64,000 nucleotides of DNA from Dokdonella sp. (GTDB lineage Bacteria > Pseudomonadota > Gammaproteobacteria > Xanthomonadales > Rhodanobacteraceae). Below the pieces are notes generated by a model, which was not told the DNA's origin, did not search any database, and saw nothing but the letters and a program-made list of their open reading frames with translations. The stretch lies in NCBI GenBank assembly GCA_024707225.1, contig JANQAE010000002.1, forward strand, positions 620,001 to 684,000. Direction: 5' to 3'. Positions 1 to 13,069 of the stretch are shown here, piece by piece; positions within the stretch are counted from its first letter, which is position 1; the number at the start of each line of letters is the position of its first letter. The position numbers and the translations under genes were made by a program.

Positions 1-1100
1 TGCGCGTACTGCCGTCGGGCCACACCTCGACGGTCGCGCGCATCGTGACCTACGACGGCGATCTGGCCGAGGCGATCTGCGGCCAGTCGGTGACGCTGAC
101 GCTGGCCGATCCGGTCGACGTCAGCCGCGGCGACGTGATCGCGGCCGCCGCGGCACCGCCGGCAGTCGCGGACCAGTTCGAGGCGACCGTGGTCTGGATG
201 GACGAGGAGCCGATGCTGCCGGGCCGCGGCTATCTCGTGAAGATCGGCGCGACGACGACCGGCGGAGCGCTGGCCGCGCCGAAGTACCAGATCGACGTCG
301 ACAGCCTCGAGCATCTGGCCGCGCGCACGCTCGCGCTGAACGCGATCGGCGTGTGCACGCTGACGCTCGACCGCGCGGTCCCGTTCGATCCGTACGCCGA
401 CAACCGCGACATGGGCAGCTTCATCGTGATCGACCGCCTCAGCCATCGCACGGTCGGCGCCGGCCTGCTGCATTTCGCGCTGCGCCGCTCGCAGAACGTG
501 CACTGGCAGGCGCTGACGGTCGATCGCGCCGCGCGCGCGGCGCGCAACGGTCACGGCGCGGCCGTGGTCTGGCTGACCGGTCTGTCCGGATCGGGCAAGT
601 CGACGATCGCCAACCGGCTCGAGCAGCGCCTGCACGCGCTCGGCGTGCACACTTACCTGCTCGACGGCGACAACATCCGCCACGGCCTCAACAAGGATCT
701 GGGCTTCACCGCCGCCGACCGTGTCGAGAACATCCGCCGCATCGCCGAGGTGGCCGGCCTGATGGTCGACGCCGGCCTGGTCGTGATCTGCGCGTTCATC
801 TCACCGTTCCGGTCCGAGCGCGAGCTGGCGCGCCGCCGCATCGCCGACGGCGAGTTCGTCGAGGTCCATGTCGACACGCCGCTGGCGGTCGTCGAGCGGC
901 GCGATCCGAAGGGTCTCTACGCGAAGGCGCGTCGCGGCGAGCTCAAGAACTTCACCGGCATCGATTCGCCGTACGAGGCGCCCGAGACGCCCGAGGTCCA
1001 CGTCCGCACCGACGAGACCGACCTCGACACGGCGGTCGAAAGGATCCTGGCGCGGCTCGCCGCCCAGGGCATTCTCGGCCGCGGTTCGACAGGCGGCTGA
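1..1100 (+). CDS. cysNC: Sulfate adenylyltransferase subunit 1 / adenylylsulfate kinase fusion (CysN-CysC), 5' partial
   Basis: The reading frame is open from base 3 at the window edge, so the gene starts upstream and its GTPase domain is missing. The first visible residues ([19 protein letters not shown], then SRGDVI) match the beta-barrel domains that follow the GTPase in CysN. From about base 570 an APS kinase domain begins with the P-loop GLSGSGKST, followed by [10 protein letters not shown] and the [10 protein letters not shown] segment. The protein would activate sulfate with CysD (ATP to APS, driven by GTP hydrolysis) and then phosphorylate APS to PAPS in the cytoplasm. The order elongation-factor-like part then kinase is the standard fusion order. 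A GTG at base 45 is internal and is not the start. Confidence 0.95.
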   Translation, partial: RVLPSGHTSTVARIVTYDGDLAEAICGQSVTLTLADPVDVSRGDVIAAAAAPPAVADQFEATVVWMDEEPMLPGRGYLVKIGATTTGGALAAPKYQIDVDSLEHLAARTLALNAIGVCTLTLDRAVPFDPYADNRDMGSFIVIDRLSHRTVGAGLLHFALRRSQNVHWQALTVDRAARAARNGHGAAVVWLTGLSGSGKSTIANRLEQRLHALGVHTYLLDGDNIRHGLNKDLGFTAADRVENIRRIAEVAGLMVDAGLVVICAFISPFRSERELARRRIADGEFVEVHVDTPLAVVERRDPKGLYAKARRGELKNFTGIDSPYEAPETPEVHVRTDETDLDTAVERILARLAAQGILGRGSTGG

Positions 1101-1246
1101 CGCAGGACCGGTCGCCCGGGCCGGCGCGTGCGGGCGCGGTCCCGCCGCGGCCGCGCCGGCCTCGGCCAGGTGGGCACGGTGCCCAGGATGGCGCGATCCG
1201 GCCGGCTGCGCGCCCGACCGACGCCGCGGTCGAGTTGAGGCGATCC

Positions 1247-1258
1247 CGCTAGAATCGC
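1247..1258 (+). promoter_or_regulatory. Candidate -10 promoter element (cgctagaatcgc)
   Basis: TAGAAT flanked by cgc on both sides lies 33 bases before the ATG of the small membrane protein. Near-identical elements occur before several other genes in this window (9153, 32339, 32368, 34201, and 45141 on the minus strand), always a short distance upstream of a start codon. This supports a sigma-70-type -10 element. No convincing -35 hexamer is visible. Confidence 0.45.
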
Positions 1259-1291
1259 CACCCCGCGCAGCCCGACGTCCCGAGCGATCCG

Positions 1292-1600
1292 ATGAACGAA
1301 GTCCTTTTCTACGTGCACAGCGTCGGCGTCACGCCGTGGAAGCTGGTCGGCTATCTCGGCGTGTTCCTGTTCACGAGCCGCTGGTTCGTGCAGATGTATG
1401 CCACGCGCAAGCTCAAGCGCGTGCACATGCCGCGCGCGTTCTGGTGGCTGTCGGTGTTCGGCAGCCTGCTGCTGGTCAGCTACTTCACGTTCGGCAAGAA
1501 CGACTCGGTCGGCATCCTGTCGAACCTGTTTCCGTCGGTCGTGGCGATCTACAACCTGGCCGTCGACCTGCGCCACCGGCGTGGCGGCAGCACGGCCTGA
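1292..1600 (+). CDS. Lipid-A-disaccharide synthase N-terminal-domain (LAB_N) membrane protein
   Basis: This 102-residue protein is almost all membrane segments: residues about 15-32, 48-66 and 74-92. The pattern TPWKLVGYLGVFLFTSRWFVQ followed by a second aromatic-rich half fits the LAB_N family, a domain first named from the N-terminus of some LpxB proteins but often found alone beside lipid A or undecaprenyl-phosphate sugar-modifying genes. No such partner is next to it; the neighbours are cysNC and a lemA operon. A role in outer-membrane lipid modification is therefore inferred from family only. The ATG is preceded by a promoter-like TAGAAT but no strong ribosome-binding site. Confidence 0.75.
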   Translation: MNEVLFYVHSVGVTPWKLVGYLGVFLFTSRWFVQMYATRKLKRVHMPRAFWWLSVFGSLLLVSYFTFGKNDSVGILSNLFPSVVAIYNLAVDLRHRRGGSTA

Positions 1601-1720
1601 GGCGTCGCCGCACGCGCCGGAACGAGGGATGAGCGGCACGTCGGCCGCGGCCGCTGCCCTCTTGCGCGGGTCCGGGCCGCGCGCGCACAGTGCGCTGCAG
1701 GCCTATTCGGGAGAGCGGCG

Positions 1721-2329
1721 ATGGGTAGTTTCCGGCTGTTGCTGATCGGTGTGGCGTTGTTGCTGCTTTCCGGCTGCGGCTACAACGCGATCCAGAGCAA
1801 GGACGAGGCCGTCACCGCGGCCTGGTCCGAGGTCCTGAACCAGTACCAGCGGCGCGCCGACCTGGTGCCGAATCTGGTCAACACCGTCAAAGGCTATGCG
1901 AGCCACGAGGAATCGGTGTTCACGCGCGTGACCGAGGCCCGCGCCCAGGTCGGCACGCTGAAGATCACGCCGGAGATGCTGAGCGATCCGGCCGCGATAG
2001 CGAAGTTCCAGTCCGCCCAGGGCGAGCTGTCGAGCGCGCTGACGCGGCTGATGGCGGTGTCGGAGAATTATCCGGACCTCAAGGCCGACGGCCTGTTCCA
2101 GAACCTGCAGGCACAACTGGAAGGCACCGAGAACCGCATCGCGGTCGCGCGCAATCGCTACGTCGCCGCCGTGCAGGACTACAACACCTACGTGCGCAGC
2201 TTTCCGCAGAACCTGACCGCGAAGATCTTCGGCTACGCGACCAAGGCGAATTTCTCGGTCGAGAACGAGAAGGCGATCTCGACCGCGCCGACCGTCGATT
2301 TCGGCAAGCCCGCACCGGCCGGCGGCTGA
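1721..2329 (+). CDS. lemA: LemA family lipoprotein
   Basis: 202 residues. An N-terminal signal with lipobox LLLSGC (Cys near residue 19) suggests export and lipid attachment. The body is helical and carries the LemA signature: [20 protein letters not shown], then [20 protein letters not shown] and a final [20 protein letters not shown] purine-rich site (gggagagcgg) sits just before the ATG. It leads an operon with two TPM-domain genes 11 and 2 bases apart, the classic LemA/TPM (YgcG-like) arrangement. The biochemical role of LemA is not established; the context suggests envelope assembly or membrane-protein turnover. A second lemA occurs at 19824-20375. Confidence 0.92.
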   Translation: MGSFRLLLIGVALLLLSGCGYNAIQSKDEAVTAAWSEVLNQYQRRADLVPNLVNTVKGYASHEESVFTRVTEARAQVGTLKITPEMLSDPAAIAKFQSAQGELSSALTRLMAVSENYPDLKADGLFQNLQAQLEGTENRIAVARNRYVAAVQDYNTYVRSFPQNLTAKIFGYATKANFSVENEKAISTAPTVDFGKPAPAGG

Positions 2330-2340
2330 CGGCGCCGGCG

Positions 2341-3240
2341 ATGACGCCGCTGCTGCGCTGCTTGCTGGCCTGGCTGGCCGCCTGCGCGTTCGCCGCCGCC
2401 GCGCTCGCGGCTGACGGCGATCCGCAGCCGGTGCCGGCGCTGAGCGCGAGGGTGACCGACCTGACCGGCACGCTCGACGCGGCCCAGCGCGCGGCGCTCG
2501 AGTCCGAGCTCGCCGCGCTCGAGCAGCGCAAGGGCGCGCAGCTGGCCGTGCTGATCGTGCCGACGACCGCGCCGGAAGACATTGCGGCCTACGCGATCCG
2601 CGTCCAGGACCAGTGGAAGCTCGGCCGCCGCGGCATCGACGACGGCGTGCTGCTGCTGGTCGCCAAGAACGACCGGCGCGTGCGCATCGAGGTCGCGCGC
2701 GGCCTCGAAGGCGCGATTCCGGACGCGGCGGCGATGCGGATCATCCGCGAGTACGTGACGCCGCACTTTCGCGAGGGCGACTACGCCGGCGGCATCGATG
2801 AAGCGGTCGGCGCATTGACCAAGCTGATCGACGGCGAGCCGCTGCCGGAGCCATGGAGCGGCGGTGGCGAGCGCGGCCAGGGCGACCTCATGAGTGCGCT
2901 GATGTTCGGTTTCATCGCCGCGGTCTGGGCGCGCAGCCTGTTCGGCCGTGTCGCGCCGCTGCCGCGCGCCGGGCTCGTCGGTGCGATCGGCGGCGGCATC
3001 GCCTGGCTGATCAGCGCGCTGCTGCCGGTCGGCCTGGGCATGGGCCTGTTCGGCCTGCTGATCGGCTTCGTCGGCGGCAGCGGCGGCGGAGGCTTCGCCA
3101 ACGGCGGCGGCCGCGGCGGCTGGAGCGGCGGCGGCCTCGGCGGTTGGGGCGGTGGCGGCTGGGGTGGGGGCGGTGGTGGCGGCGGCTTCAGCGGCGGCGG
3201 TGGCATCTCCGCCGGCGGCGGCGCCTCGGGCAGCTGGTGA
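2341..3240 (+). CDS. TPM-domain membrane protein (YgcG/Psb32 type) with glycine-rich tail
   Basis: 299 residues. A signal peptide (about residues 1-23, ending AAALAA) leads to a TPM domain (about 35-170) with [12 protein letters not shown] near its start, QLAVLIVPT, and [22 protein letters not shown]. Then come two membrane stretches (about 185-240) and a long Gly/Trp/Ser-rich tail ending [15 protein letters not shown]. This is the standard plan of YgcG-like proteins. TPM domains have been linked to photosystem repair and to weak acid phosphatase activity, but the function in proteobacteria is unclear. It sits between lemA and a second TPM gene and probably acts with them at the inner membrane, domain outside. 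Confidence 0.9.
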   Translation: MTPLLRCLLAWLAACAFAAAALAADGDPQPVPALSARVTDLTGTLDAAQRAALESELAALEQRKGAQLAVLIVPTTAPEDIAAYAIRVQDQWKLGRRGIDDGVLLLVAKNDRRVRIEVARGLEGAIPDAAAMRIIREYVTPHFREGDYAGGIDEAVGALTKLIDGEPLPEPWSGGGERGQGDLMSALMFGFIAAVWARSLFGRVAPLPRAGLVGAIGGGIAWLISALLPVGLGMGLFGLLIGFVGGSGGGGFANGGGRGGWSGGGLGGWGGGGWGGGGGGGGFSGGGGISAGGGASGSW

Positions 3241-3242
3241 GG

Positions 3243-3739
3243 ATGCGCGCGATGCGATGGCTGCGGCATCTGTTCGCGGGCGACCCGGTGGGCCGGCACT
3301 TTCCGCCGGCCGCGCTCGATGCGATCCAGCGCGCGATCGCCGCCGGCGAGCGCGGCCATCGCGGTGAGGTCTGTTTCGCGGTCGAGGGCGCGCTGCCTTG
3401 GCGGCTCGCGCTGTCGCGCCGCAGCGTGCGCGAGCGTGCGGCCGAGGTGTTCGCTCATCTGCGCGTCTGGGATACGCGCGAGAACACCGGCGTGCTGATC
3501 TACGTGCTGCTGGCCGAGCGTGCGATCGAGATCGTCGCCGACCGCGGCATCGCCGCGCGCATCGGCGATGCCGAGTGGCAGGCGCTGTGCGCATGCATCC
3601 GCGAGCATTTCGCGGCCGGCGCGTTCGAGGCCGGCGCGATCGCCGCGTCGAGCGCGCGAATGCCTTGCTCGCCGCGCATTTTCCGGCCGATCCCGGCGAC
3701 AACCCCGACGAGCTGCCGGACCGGCCGGTCGTGTTGTAG
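3243..3739 (+). CDS. Second TPM-domain protein, frame broken once near 3647
   Basis: The gene starts two bases after the preceding stop. The first frame gives a TPM-like domain without a signal peptide ([20 protein letters not shown], then [16 protein letters not shown]). At codon 3645 this frame runs into unrelated sequence, while the frame two bases along continues as [16 protein letters not shown] and ends [10 protein letters not shown], the conserved end of this family. Adding one G at 3647 joins the halves and makes CCGCGG. Total length is then about 165 residues, normal for the cytoplasmic-side TPM partner in lemA-TPM-TPM operons. A base missing from the assembled sequence is more likely than a real pseudogene. 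Confidence 0.8.
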
Positions 3740-3749
3740 CCGCGCGCGC

Positions 3750-4199
3750 TCAGCGGCGCGCGGTCGGCGCCGCCAGCGAGCGGGTCTCGGCCGGTCTCGC
3801 AGTGACCTCGATGCGATAGTGCGCGGCATCGCCGCCGGCTTTGCCGATCTCGATCGAGGCGGGCCGCCCGTCGAGCGCGATCTGCAGCACCGGTTCGCCG
3901 AGCGTATGCCAGGCGCCGTCGACACGCGTGCGCAAGGCCGCTTTCAGCACGATACTCGGCGGATCGGTCGGCCTGGCCGGCGGATCGGCGCGGACTTCGA
4001 GCCGATAGCCGCCGCCATCGTCGGCGTCCACGCGGATCTCGCTCGGCGTGCCGGGCTGCACCAGCAGGCGCGGCGAGCCGACGAGGCGGCCGTCGACGCT
4101 CAGCGCGAAGCGCAGATCGATCGGTGCGGAGGAGGGCTCGGCCTGCACGCCGGCGGCGAGTGCGAGTGCGACGACCGAGCCGAGCAGGGTTTGGCGCAT
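3750..4199 (-). CDS. Hypothetical exported protein
   Basis: 149 residues with a clear signal peptide ([20 protein letters not shown], residues 1-20). The rest looks like alternating beta strands: [21 protein letters not shown] near the start, then two repeats of a '[11 protein letters not shown]'-like strand ([16 protein letters not shown] and [14 protein letters not shown]). I do not recognise a named family. It lies on the opposite strand to the TPM operon, with its stop only about 10 bases from that operon's end, and downstream of metH without an obvious coupling. It is probably a periplasmic beta-sandwich protein. Confidence 0.65.
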   Translation of the reverse strand: MRQTLLGSVVALALAAGVQAEPSSAPIDLRFALSVDGRLVGSPRLLVQPGTPSEIRVDADDGGGYRLEVRADPPARPTDPPSIVLKAALRTRVDGAWHTLGEPVLQIALDGRPASIEIGKAGGDAAHYRIEVTARPAETRSLAAPTARR

Positions 4200-4312
4200 G
4201 GGGGCGTCCGGACGGGAAGGTGCGTCTTGGAGGCGGCACGAGGACCGGAGTTCCTCGCCCGCTGCCGGACGCTGTCTTCGGTGCTGCGCCGCCTCGCGGT
4301 CCGTGTCGGCGC

Positions 4313-7022
<2,710 letters not shown>

Positions 7023-7026
<4 letters not shown>

Positions 7027-8108
7027 GCGGCGTCGCGGATCGGGTCGCCGGGCAGGCGGCGCGGCGCGATGCCGTGCACGGCATCGGCGATCGCGCGGAT
7101 ATGCGCCGGCGTGGTGCCGCAGCAGCCGCCGACCAGGTTCAGCAGGCCCGATTCGGCGAACTCGCGCAGCGTCGCGGCCATCTCTTCGGGTGTTTCGTCG
7201 TACTCGCCGAACGCGTTCGGCAGGCCGGCGTTCGGATGCGCGCTGACGTGGCCCGCCGCGACGCGCGCCAGCGTCTCGACGTGCTCGCGCAGGTCCGCGG
7301 CGCCGAGCGCGCAGTTGAGCCCGATCGACAGCGGCCGGCTGTGCGCCATCGACGCGTAGAACGCCTCGGCGGTCTGGCCCGAGAGCGTGCGGCCGGAGCG
7401 GTCGGTGATCGTGCCGGAGATCATGATCGGCAGCCGTCCGCCACGCACGTCGAACACTTCCTCGATCGCGAACAGGGCCGCCTTGGCATTGAGCGTGTCG
7501 AAGATCGTCTCGACCATCAGCGTGTCGGCGCCGCCGTCGATCAGCCCCTCGACGGCCTCGCGGTAGGTGCCGCGCAGCTCGTCGAAACTGGTGTTGCGAA
7601 AGCCCGGATCGTTGACGTCCGGACTGATCGAGGCGGTGCGGCTGGTCGGGCCGAGCACGCCGATCACGAAACGCGGCCGGTCCGGCGTCAGTGCCTCGAA
7701 CTTCTCGCAGCAGGCCCGTGCCAGGCGCGCGCCTTCGCGGTTGAGTTCGTAGACCAGATGCTCGAGGTGGTAGTCGGCCTGGCTGATCGAGGTCGCGTTG
7801 AAGGTATTGGTCTCGAGCAGATCGGCCCCGGCGTCCAGATACGCCTCGTGCACGGCCGCGATCACGTCCGGACGCGTCAGCACCAGCAGGTCGTTGTTGC
7901 CCTTGAGGTCGTGCCCGCACTGCGGTCCGTGCACGTGGCTCGCGTCGTAGCCTTCGGCGAAGCGCGTGCCGCGGTAGTCGCCCTCGTCGAGCTTCCAGCT
8001 CTGGATCATCGTGCCCATCGCGCCGTCGATGATCAGGATGCGGTCGGCCAGCGCGGCCTCGAGCGCGGCGACGCGGACCGGATGGAGCCAGGGCAGGGTA
8101 CGGGTCAT
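7023..8108 (-). CDS. metH: Methionine synthase, homocysteine-binding part (MetH part 1)
   Basis: 361 residues corresponding to the first module of MetH, the zinc-dependent homocysteine S-methyltransferase barrel. It starts with [11 protein letters not shown] and [14 protein letters not shown]. The zinc cysteines are in GLNCALGA and the paired Cys of [12 protein letters not shown]. It ends GDPIRDAA and its stop overlaps the start of part 2, so the two are translated together and should form one enzyme from two chains. Split metH is known in Xanthomonas-type bacteria, so this is not a decayed fusion. Its own ATG overlaps the stop of the upstream regulator gene by 4 bases. Confidence 0.95.
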
Positions 8109-9034
8109 GGGGCCTTGTGCGCGAGCAGCGCGATCACTTCGAAATGCGGCGCCTTGCTCTCGCGCGTGATGCGCTCGCACGACAGCACGCCGAGGCCGGC
8201 CGCCTCGGCGAGAGCGCGCAGCTCGTCCGGCCGAAAGCCGAGATTGCGATGGTCGAACGGCTCGACCGCGGTGCGGTGCGCGTGGCGTGCCAGCGTCGCG
8301 GCGAGCAGGCGCCCGCCGGGCCGCAGCAGGCGCGCGGCTTCGGCGACGACCGCGGCCGGACGCTCGCTGTAGGTCAGCGCGTGCATCAGCAGCACCAGGT
8401 CGAAGCGCCGCTCGCCGAGGTCGAGCGCGTGCATGTCGCCTTCGACGACTTCGACGTTCGCGAACGGTGCCAGACGCTGGCGCGCCGCGGCGACCACGCG
8501 CGGGCTGGCGTCGACGCAGACGATCGAGGTGGCGCGCGGCGCCAGCAGTTCGGCCAGTACGCCGTCGCCGGAGGCGACATCGAGCACGTCGCCCGGATCG
8601 ACCAGGCGCGTCAGCGAGCGCGCCAGCGTCTCCCAGGTCCGGCCCGGCGAGTAGTGGCGTTCCATGTCGCCGGCGACCGTGTCGGCCCAGCCCTCGGCGC
8701 GCGCGCGCTGCGCGAGCACGCCGGGCAGGCGGCGCTCGTCCTCGCGCAGCAGCGCGTCGTCGACGTTCTCGCGCAGCGCATGCAGCAGCGCGCCGGCATG
8801 CGCGTCGAGCTCGCCGTTGTAGCGGTAGTACGAGGACACGCCGGCGCGCCGGTCGCGCACGAGGTCGGCTTCCTTGAGCTTGGCCAGGTGCGTGGACACG
8901 CGCGGCTGCGCCAGGCGCAGCACGGCCGAGAGTTCGGCGACGGTCAGTTCCTCGCGCTCGAGCAGCGCCAGCAGACGGACCCGGGTCGCGTCCGACAGCA
9001 GCCGCAGCAGGGCCGAGGTCGCGGCCAGATCCAA
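8105..9034 (-). CDS. ArsR-family regulator fused to a SAM-dependent methyltransferase-like domain
   Basis: 309 residues. Residues about 1-95 form an ArsR-type winged helix ([35 protein letters not shown]). From about residue 140 there is a class I methyltransferase fold with motif [16 protein letters not shown] and motif II-like SIVCVDASP. Fusions of this kind next to methionine-cycle genes are known as SAM- or SAH-sensing repressors (SahR-like); that this one senses SAM or SAH is inference. The start is TTG, chosen because aaaggg stands at the right distance and an in-frame stop lies just upstream. It is the first gene of the metH operon and probably represses itself through the inverted repeat at 9049-9064. 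Confidence 0.85.
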   Translation of the reverse strand: MDLAATSALLRLLSDATRVRLLALLEREELTVAELSAVLRLAQPRVSTHLAKLKEADLVRDRRAGVSSYYRYNGELDAHAGALLHALRENVDDALLREDERRLPGVLAQRARAEGWADTVAGDMERHYSPGRTWETLARSLTRLVDPGDVLDVASGDGVLAELLAPRATSIVCVDASPRVVAAARQRLAPFANVEVVEGDMHALDLGERRFDLVLLMHALTYSERPAAVVAEAARLLRPGGRLLAATLARHAHRTAVEPFDHRNLGFRPDELRALAEAAGLGVLSCERITRESKAPHFEVIALLAHKAP

Positions 9035-9048
9035 GGTTATATCCCTTT

Positions 9049-9064
9049 ATCTTGATTGAAAGAT
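9049..9064. promoter_or_regulatory. Inverted repeat, candidate operator of the metH operon
   Basis: ATCTT, six bases, AAGAT: a perfect 5+5 inverted repeat 15 bases upstream of the TTG start of the ArsR/methyltransferase gene, in a short A/T-rich stretch unlike its surroundings. ArsR-family repressors bind such symmetrical sites over their own promoters. The next gene on the other side (acyl-CoA dehydrogenase, start 9189) is divergent, so one site could affect both. No SAM or cobalamin riboswitch-like structure is visible here. Confidence 0.5.
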
Positions 9065-9152
9065 GATTGCGCAGCGTAGCGGCGGCGCGCCGGTCCGTCA
9101 ATGCGAGGGACCGGGTGTCTTTTGCGCCGCAGCACGTCGGGCAGGAGGCTCG

Positions 9153-9164
9153 CGGTAGAATCGC
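9153..9164 (+). promoter_or_regulatory. Candidate -10 promoter element (cggtagaatcgc)
   Basis: TAGAAT in the same flanking context as the elements at 1247 and 34201, 24 bases before the ATG of the acyl-CoA dehydrogenase gene. A run of seven T follows, just before the start codon. Confidence 0.45.
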
Positions 9165-9188
9165 AGCCCTTTTTTTGCGGGCCGCCTC

Positions 9189-10349
<1,161 letters not shown>

Positions 10350-10354
10350 CATTC

Positions 10355-10399
10355 CGGTCCGCGCACCGGCGCCCGTCGGGCGTCGCGTCGCGCGGACCG
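10355..10399 (+). terminator. Hairpin after the acyl-CoA dehydrogenase gene
   Basis: CGGTCCGCGC and GCGCGGACCG are exact complements enclosing about 25 bases that contain a second small stem, starting 6 bases after the stop. There is no run of T, so this is at best a hairpin-type or Rho-assisted end. Confidence 0.4.
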
Positions 10400-10444
10400 C
10401 GGCGGCAGCTTGACCTGCGCCGGAGCGCCACGTATCTACCGCGC

Positions 10445-12895
10445 ATGCCTGCACCGATCTATGCGTTCGGCCGGTTTCGTCTCGACGTCGGCGCGCGACT
10501 GCTGTATCGCGGCGACGGCGAGGCGATTGCGCTGCCGACGCGCCTGTTCGACTGCATCGTTCATCTGCTCGAGCAGCGCGCGCGCGCGGTCGGCCGCGAC
10601 GAGCTGATCGCGGTCATCTGGGAGCGCCCGGACAGCGGCGACAACCTGCTCGGCCAGCTCATCGTGCGCGCGCGGCGCCTGCTCGAGGACACCGGCGAGC
10701 AGCAGACGGTGATCCGGACGCTGCCGGGCTACGGCTACCAGTGGATCGCGCCGACGCAGCGTCTGGAAGACCTGCCCGAGGTGCCGCCGTCCGAGGCCCG
10801 CGAGACGGTCGCGGTCGCAGCCGCTGCCTCCGCGCCGGTCGTCACGGCCGAAACGAATGCGGTACGCCCCGGCGTGCCGGCCGCCGCCACGCGGCGCCGC
10901 TCGCGGCGCGTGGCGAGCGGTCTGGCGGCCGGGCTGGTCGTCGCGGCCGCCTGCGGCCTGTGGTGGCAGCGCGCCGTGCCGCCGCCGAGTTCCGCTGCCG
11001 CCCCGCCGGCGGCAGCGGTCGATGACGCCGCCGCGATCGCGCCGCCGCAGCCGATGCTGGTGCTGCCGGCGGCGATCGACGCCGGACCCGGCGAGGACTG
11101 GCTGCGGTTGGGCGTCATGGTGCTGGTCGGCGAGCGTCTGGCCGATGCCGGGCAGACCGTCGTGCCGAGCGACAACGTCGCCACGCTGACGCGCGGGCTG
11201 GCGATGGCTGCGCTCGGCGCGCCCGATTACGCGCGTCTGGCCGACACGACGCGAGCCGGTCGCGTGGTCGCGGTCGCGATCGAGCCGTCCGGTCCGCGCT
11301 GGCGCGTCCGCCTGGCCGTCGTGCACGGCGCCGCTCCGCTGGAAGTGGTCGCCGAGGCGGGGCAGGTGCTCGACGCGGCCCGCGATGCGGCCGATCGCCT
11401 GGCCGGTCATCTGCCGGCGGTCCGTGGCGCGGCTGCGCTGCCGCCGGCGGGGCGCGACGCGGCACTCGAGTTCGCATTGAAGAAGGCCGAAGCGATCTAT
11501 CTCGGCGGTCGCCCGGATGCGGCGGCGGATCTGCTCACCGATGCGCGGGCGACGCATCCGGACGCACCCGAGCTCGACGTCCAGCTCGCCTGGATGGCGT
11601 TCCGGGCCGGCCGCTTCGCGCAGGCCGAGGCCGGCTTCGCCGCGCTGGCGGAGCGCCGGCCGGCGTTTCGTGCCCGGGCGCTGGTCGGCCTGGCGAACGT
11701 CGCGCTGATGCGCCGCGACACCGATGCGGTGATGGAGCGGGCACAGCAGGCGATCGATCTGCTCGAAGCCACCGGCGGCGCGGCCGGCGAGCTTGGCCGC
11801 GCTTATCACGGCCGCGCGGTCGCCGCCTCGCTGCAGGGGCGCTACGAGGCGGCGTTCGCCGACTACGCGCGTGCCCAGGAGCTGCATGCCGGCGCCGGCA
11901 ACTGGCTCGACGCGGCGCGCGTGGATTCCAACTTCGGCATCGCGCTGCGCCAGCGCGGCCTGATCGAGCAGGCGCTGCCGCTGCTGCAGCGGACCGCCGA
12001 CCGGCTGAGCCTGTTCCAGGCGACCGACGACGAGGCGGTCGCGCGCGTCCATCTGGTGACGACCCTGCTCGACCTCGCCGATCCGGTCTCGGCGCTGGCC
12101 GAGGACGGCCGGCTCGCCGCGCTGGCCGAGCGCGGCCAGTGGCCGCATCTGCGCACCTCGCTGGAGCTGGCGCGCGCCGAGGTGCTGATCGCCAACGGCC
12201 GTTTGGGCGCCGCCCGGCCGCTGCTCGATCGCGCCGGCCGCGAAGCGGCCGCAGGGCCGCTGCCGAATACCTACCGTGCGCACTCGATCGCCGCCCGCCG
12301 GGCCTGGATGCTCGGCCAGACCGGACGGGCAAGGCAGGAGATCGGCCGGGCGCTCGGCGTGCTGTGCAGCGCCGATGCCTGCGCGACCGGCGACGGCCGC
12401 GATCTGGCCTATCTGCACCTGCTGCTGGCCCGCTCCGCGCTGCCTGACGATCCGGCGGCGGCGGTGACCGTCCGCGAGCAGCTGGCGCGCCGTCTCGCCG
12501 GGCACGCCTACGCGACGGTCTATCTGTCGCTGATCGACGCCGACGTCGCGGTGGCCCGCGGCGACGCCGCGGCCGCCGATCGCGCGTTCGAGGCGGCAGC
12601 CGGCGTCGGCGAGGCGATCCCGATCGACCGCGAACGGATCGCCGAGGCCTACGTGCCGTGGCTGATGGCGCACGGCGCGATCGATCGCGCCGGCGGCGTG
12701 CTGGCCACGCTCGATGCGATGCCGCGGCGCAGCTTCGTCGCCGCGCTGATCGAACTGCGCGTGCTGCGCGCGCAGGGGCGGCACAGCGCCTGGCGGCTCA
12801 GCCTGGACCGCGCGATCCGGCTCGCCGGCGAGCGCGAGATCCCCGAGGAGCTGCGCCGGCCGGATTTCCTGGCCGCTTCGGCGGCTGCGCCCTGA
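10445..12895 (+). CDS. CadC-like membrane transcriptional regulator with TPR-type C-terminus
   Basis: 816 residues. Residues about 1-105 are an OmpR/PhoB-type winged helix (YAFGRFRLDVGARLLYRGDG, RAVGRDELIAVIWE, VIRTLPGYGYQWIAP). A Pro/Ala-rich linker leads to one membrane segment (about 158-176, GLAAGLVVAAACGLWW). The long periplasmic part has alpha-helical repeats of TPR character (ALEFALKKAEAIYLGGRPDAA; FRAGRFAQAEAGFAALAERR; ARAQELHAGAGNWLDAARVD). This is the plan of ToxR/CadC-type one-component regulators that bind DNA while anchored in the membrane. The C-terminal part may sense proteins or small molecules; target genes are unknown. The start is the ATG just before the winged helix; the open frame extends further up without homology. 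Confidence 0.82.
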   Translation: MPAPIYAFGRFRLDVGARLLYRGDGEAIALPTRLFDCIVHLLEQRARAVGRDELIAVIWERPDSGDNLLGQLIVRARRLLEDTGEQQTVIRTLPGYGYQWIAPTQRLEDLPEVPPSEARETVAVAAAASAPVVTAETNAVRPGVPAAATRRRSRRVASGLAAGLVVAAACGLWWQRAVPPPSSAAAPPAAAVDDAAAIAPPQPMLVLPAAIDAGPGEDWLRLGVMVLVGERLADAGQTVVPSDNVATLTRGLAMAALGAPDYARLADTTRAGRVVAVAIEPSGPRWRVRLAVVHGAAPLEVVAEAGQVLDAARDAADRLAGHLPAVRGAAALPPAGRDAALEFALKKAEAIYLGGRPDAAADLLTDARATHPDAPELDVQLAWMAFRAGRFAQAEAGFAALAERRPAFRARALVGLANVALMRRDTDAVMERAQQAIDLLEATGGAAGELGRAYHGRAVAASLQGRYEAAFADYARAQELHAGAGNWLDAARVDSNFGIALRQRGLIEQALPLLQRTADRLSLFQATDDEAVARVHLVTTLLDLADPVSALAEDGRLAALAERGQWPHLRTSLELARAEVLIANGRLGAARPLLDRAGREAAAGPLPNTYRAHSIAARRAWMLGQTGRARQEIGRALGVLCSADACATGDGRDLAYLHLLLARSALPDDPAAAVTVREQLARRLAGHAYATVYLSLIDADVAVARGDAAAADRAFEAAAGVGEAIPIDRERIAEAYVPWLMAHGAIDRAGGVLATLDAMPRRSFVAALIELRVLRAQGRHSAWRLSLDRAIRLAGEREIPEELRRPDFLAASAAAP

Positions 12896-13069
12896 GCGTG
12901 CTGCGCTCCGATGAGGTCTTGAGAATCAATCGGTTGGGCATGCGCGGCGCCGATCATGCAGCGCGCTAGCGCAAAGCGAATGCGCCTGGCGCCGGCATCG
13001 GGGTATCCAGCGGCACGGTCCGGCGCGCTCGACGCGCCGCCGGCTCCCACGTCCATCGAGAACATCGCC

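Noticed and set aside
45-47. GTG at base 45 as the start of the first gene
   Set aside because: The frame is open and family-like ([13 protein letters not shown]) upstream to the window edge, so the gene begins outside the window.
3060-3240. GGC/GGT-rich tract as a non-coding repeat
   Set aside because: It is the in-frame Gly-rich tail of the TPM protein, ending at a normal stop.
9035-9188. SAM or cobalamin riboswitch before metH
   Set aside because: Only about 150 bases lie between divergent starts, the leader of the regulator gene is very short, and no conserved riboswitch core is visible.
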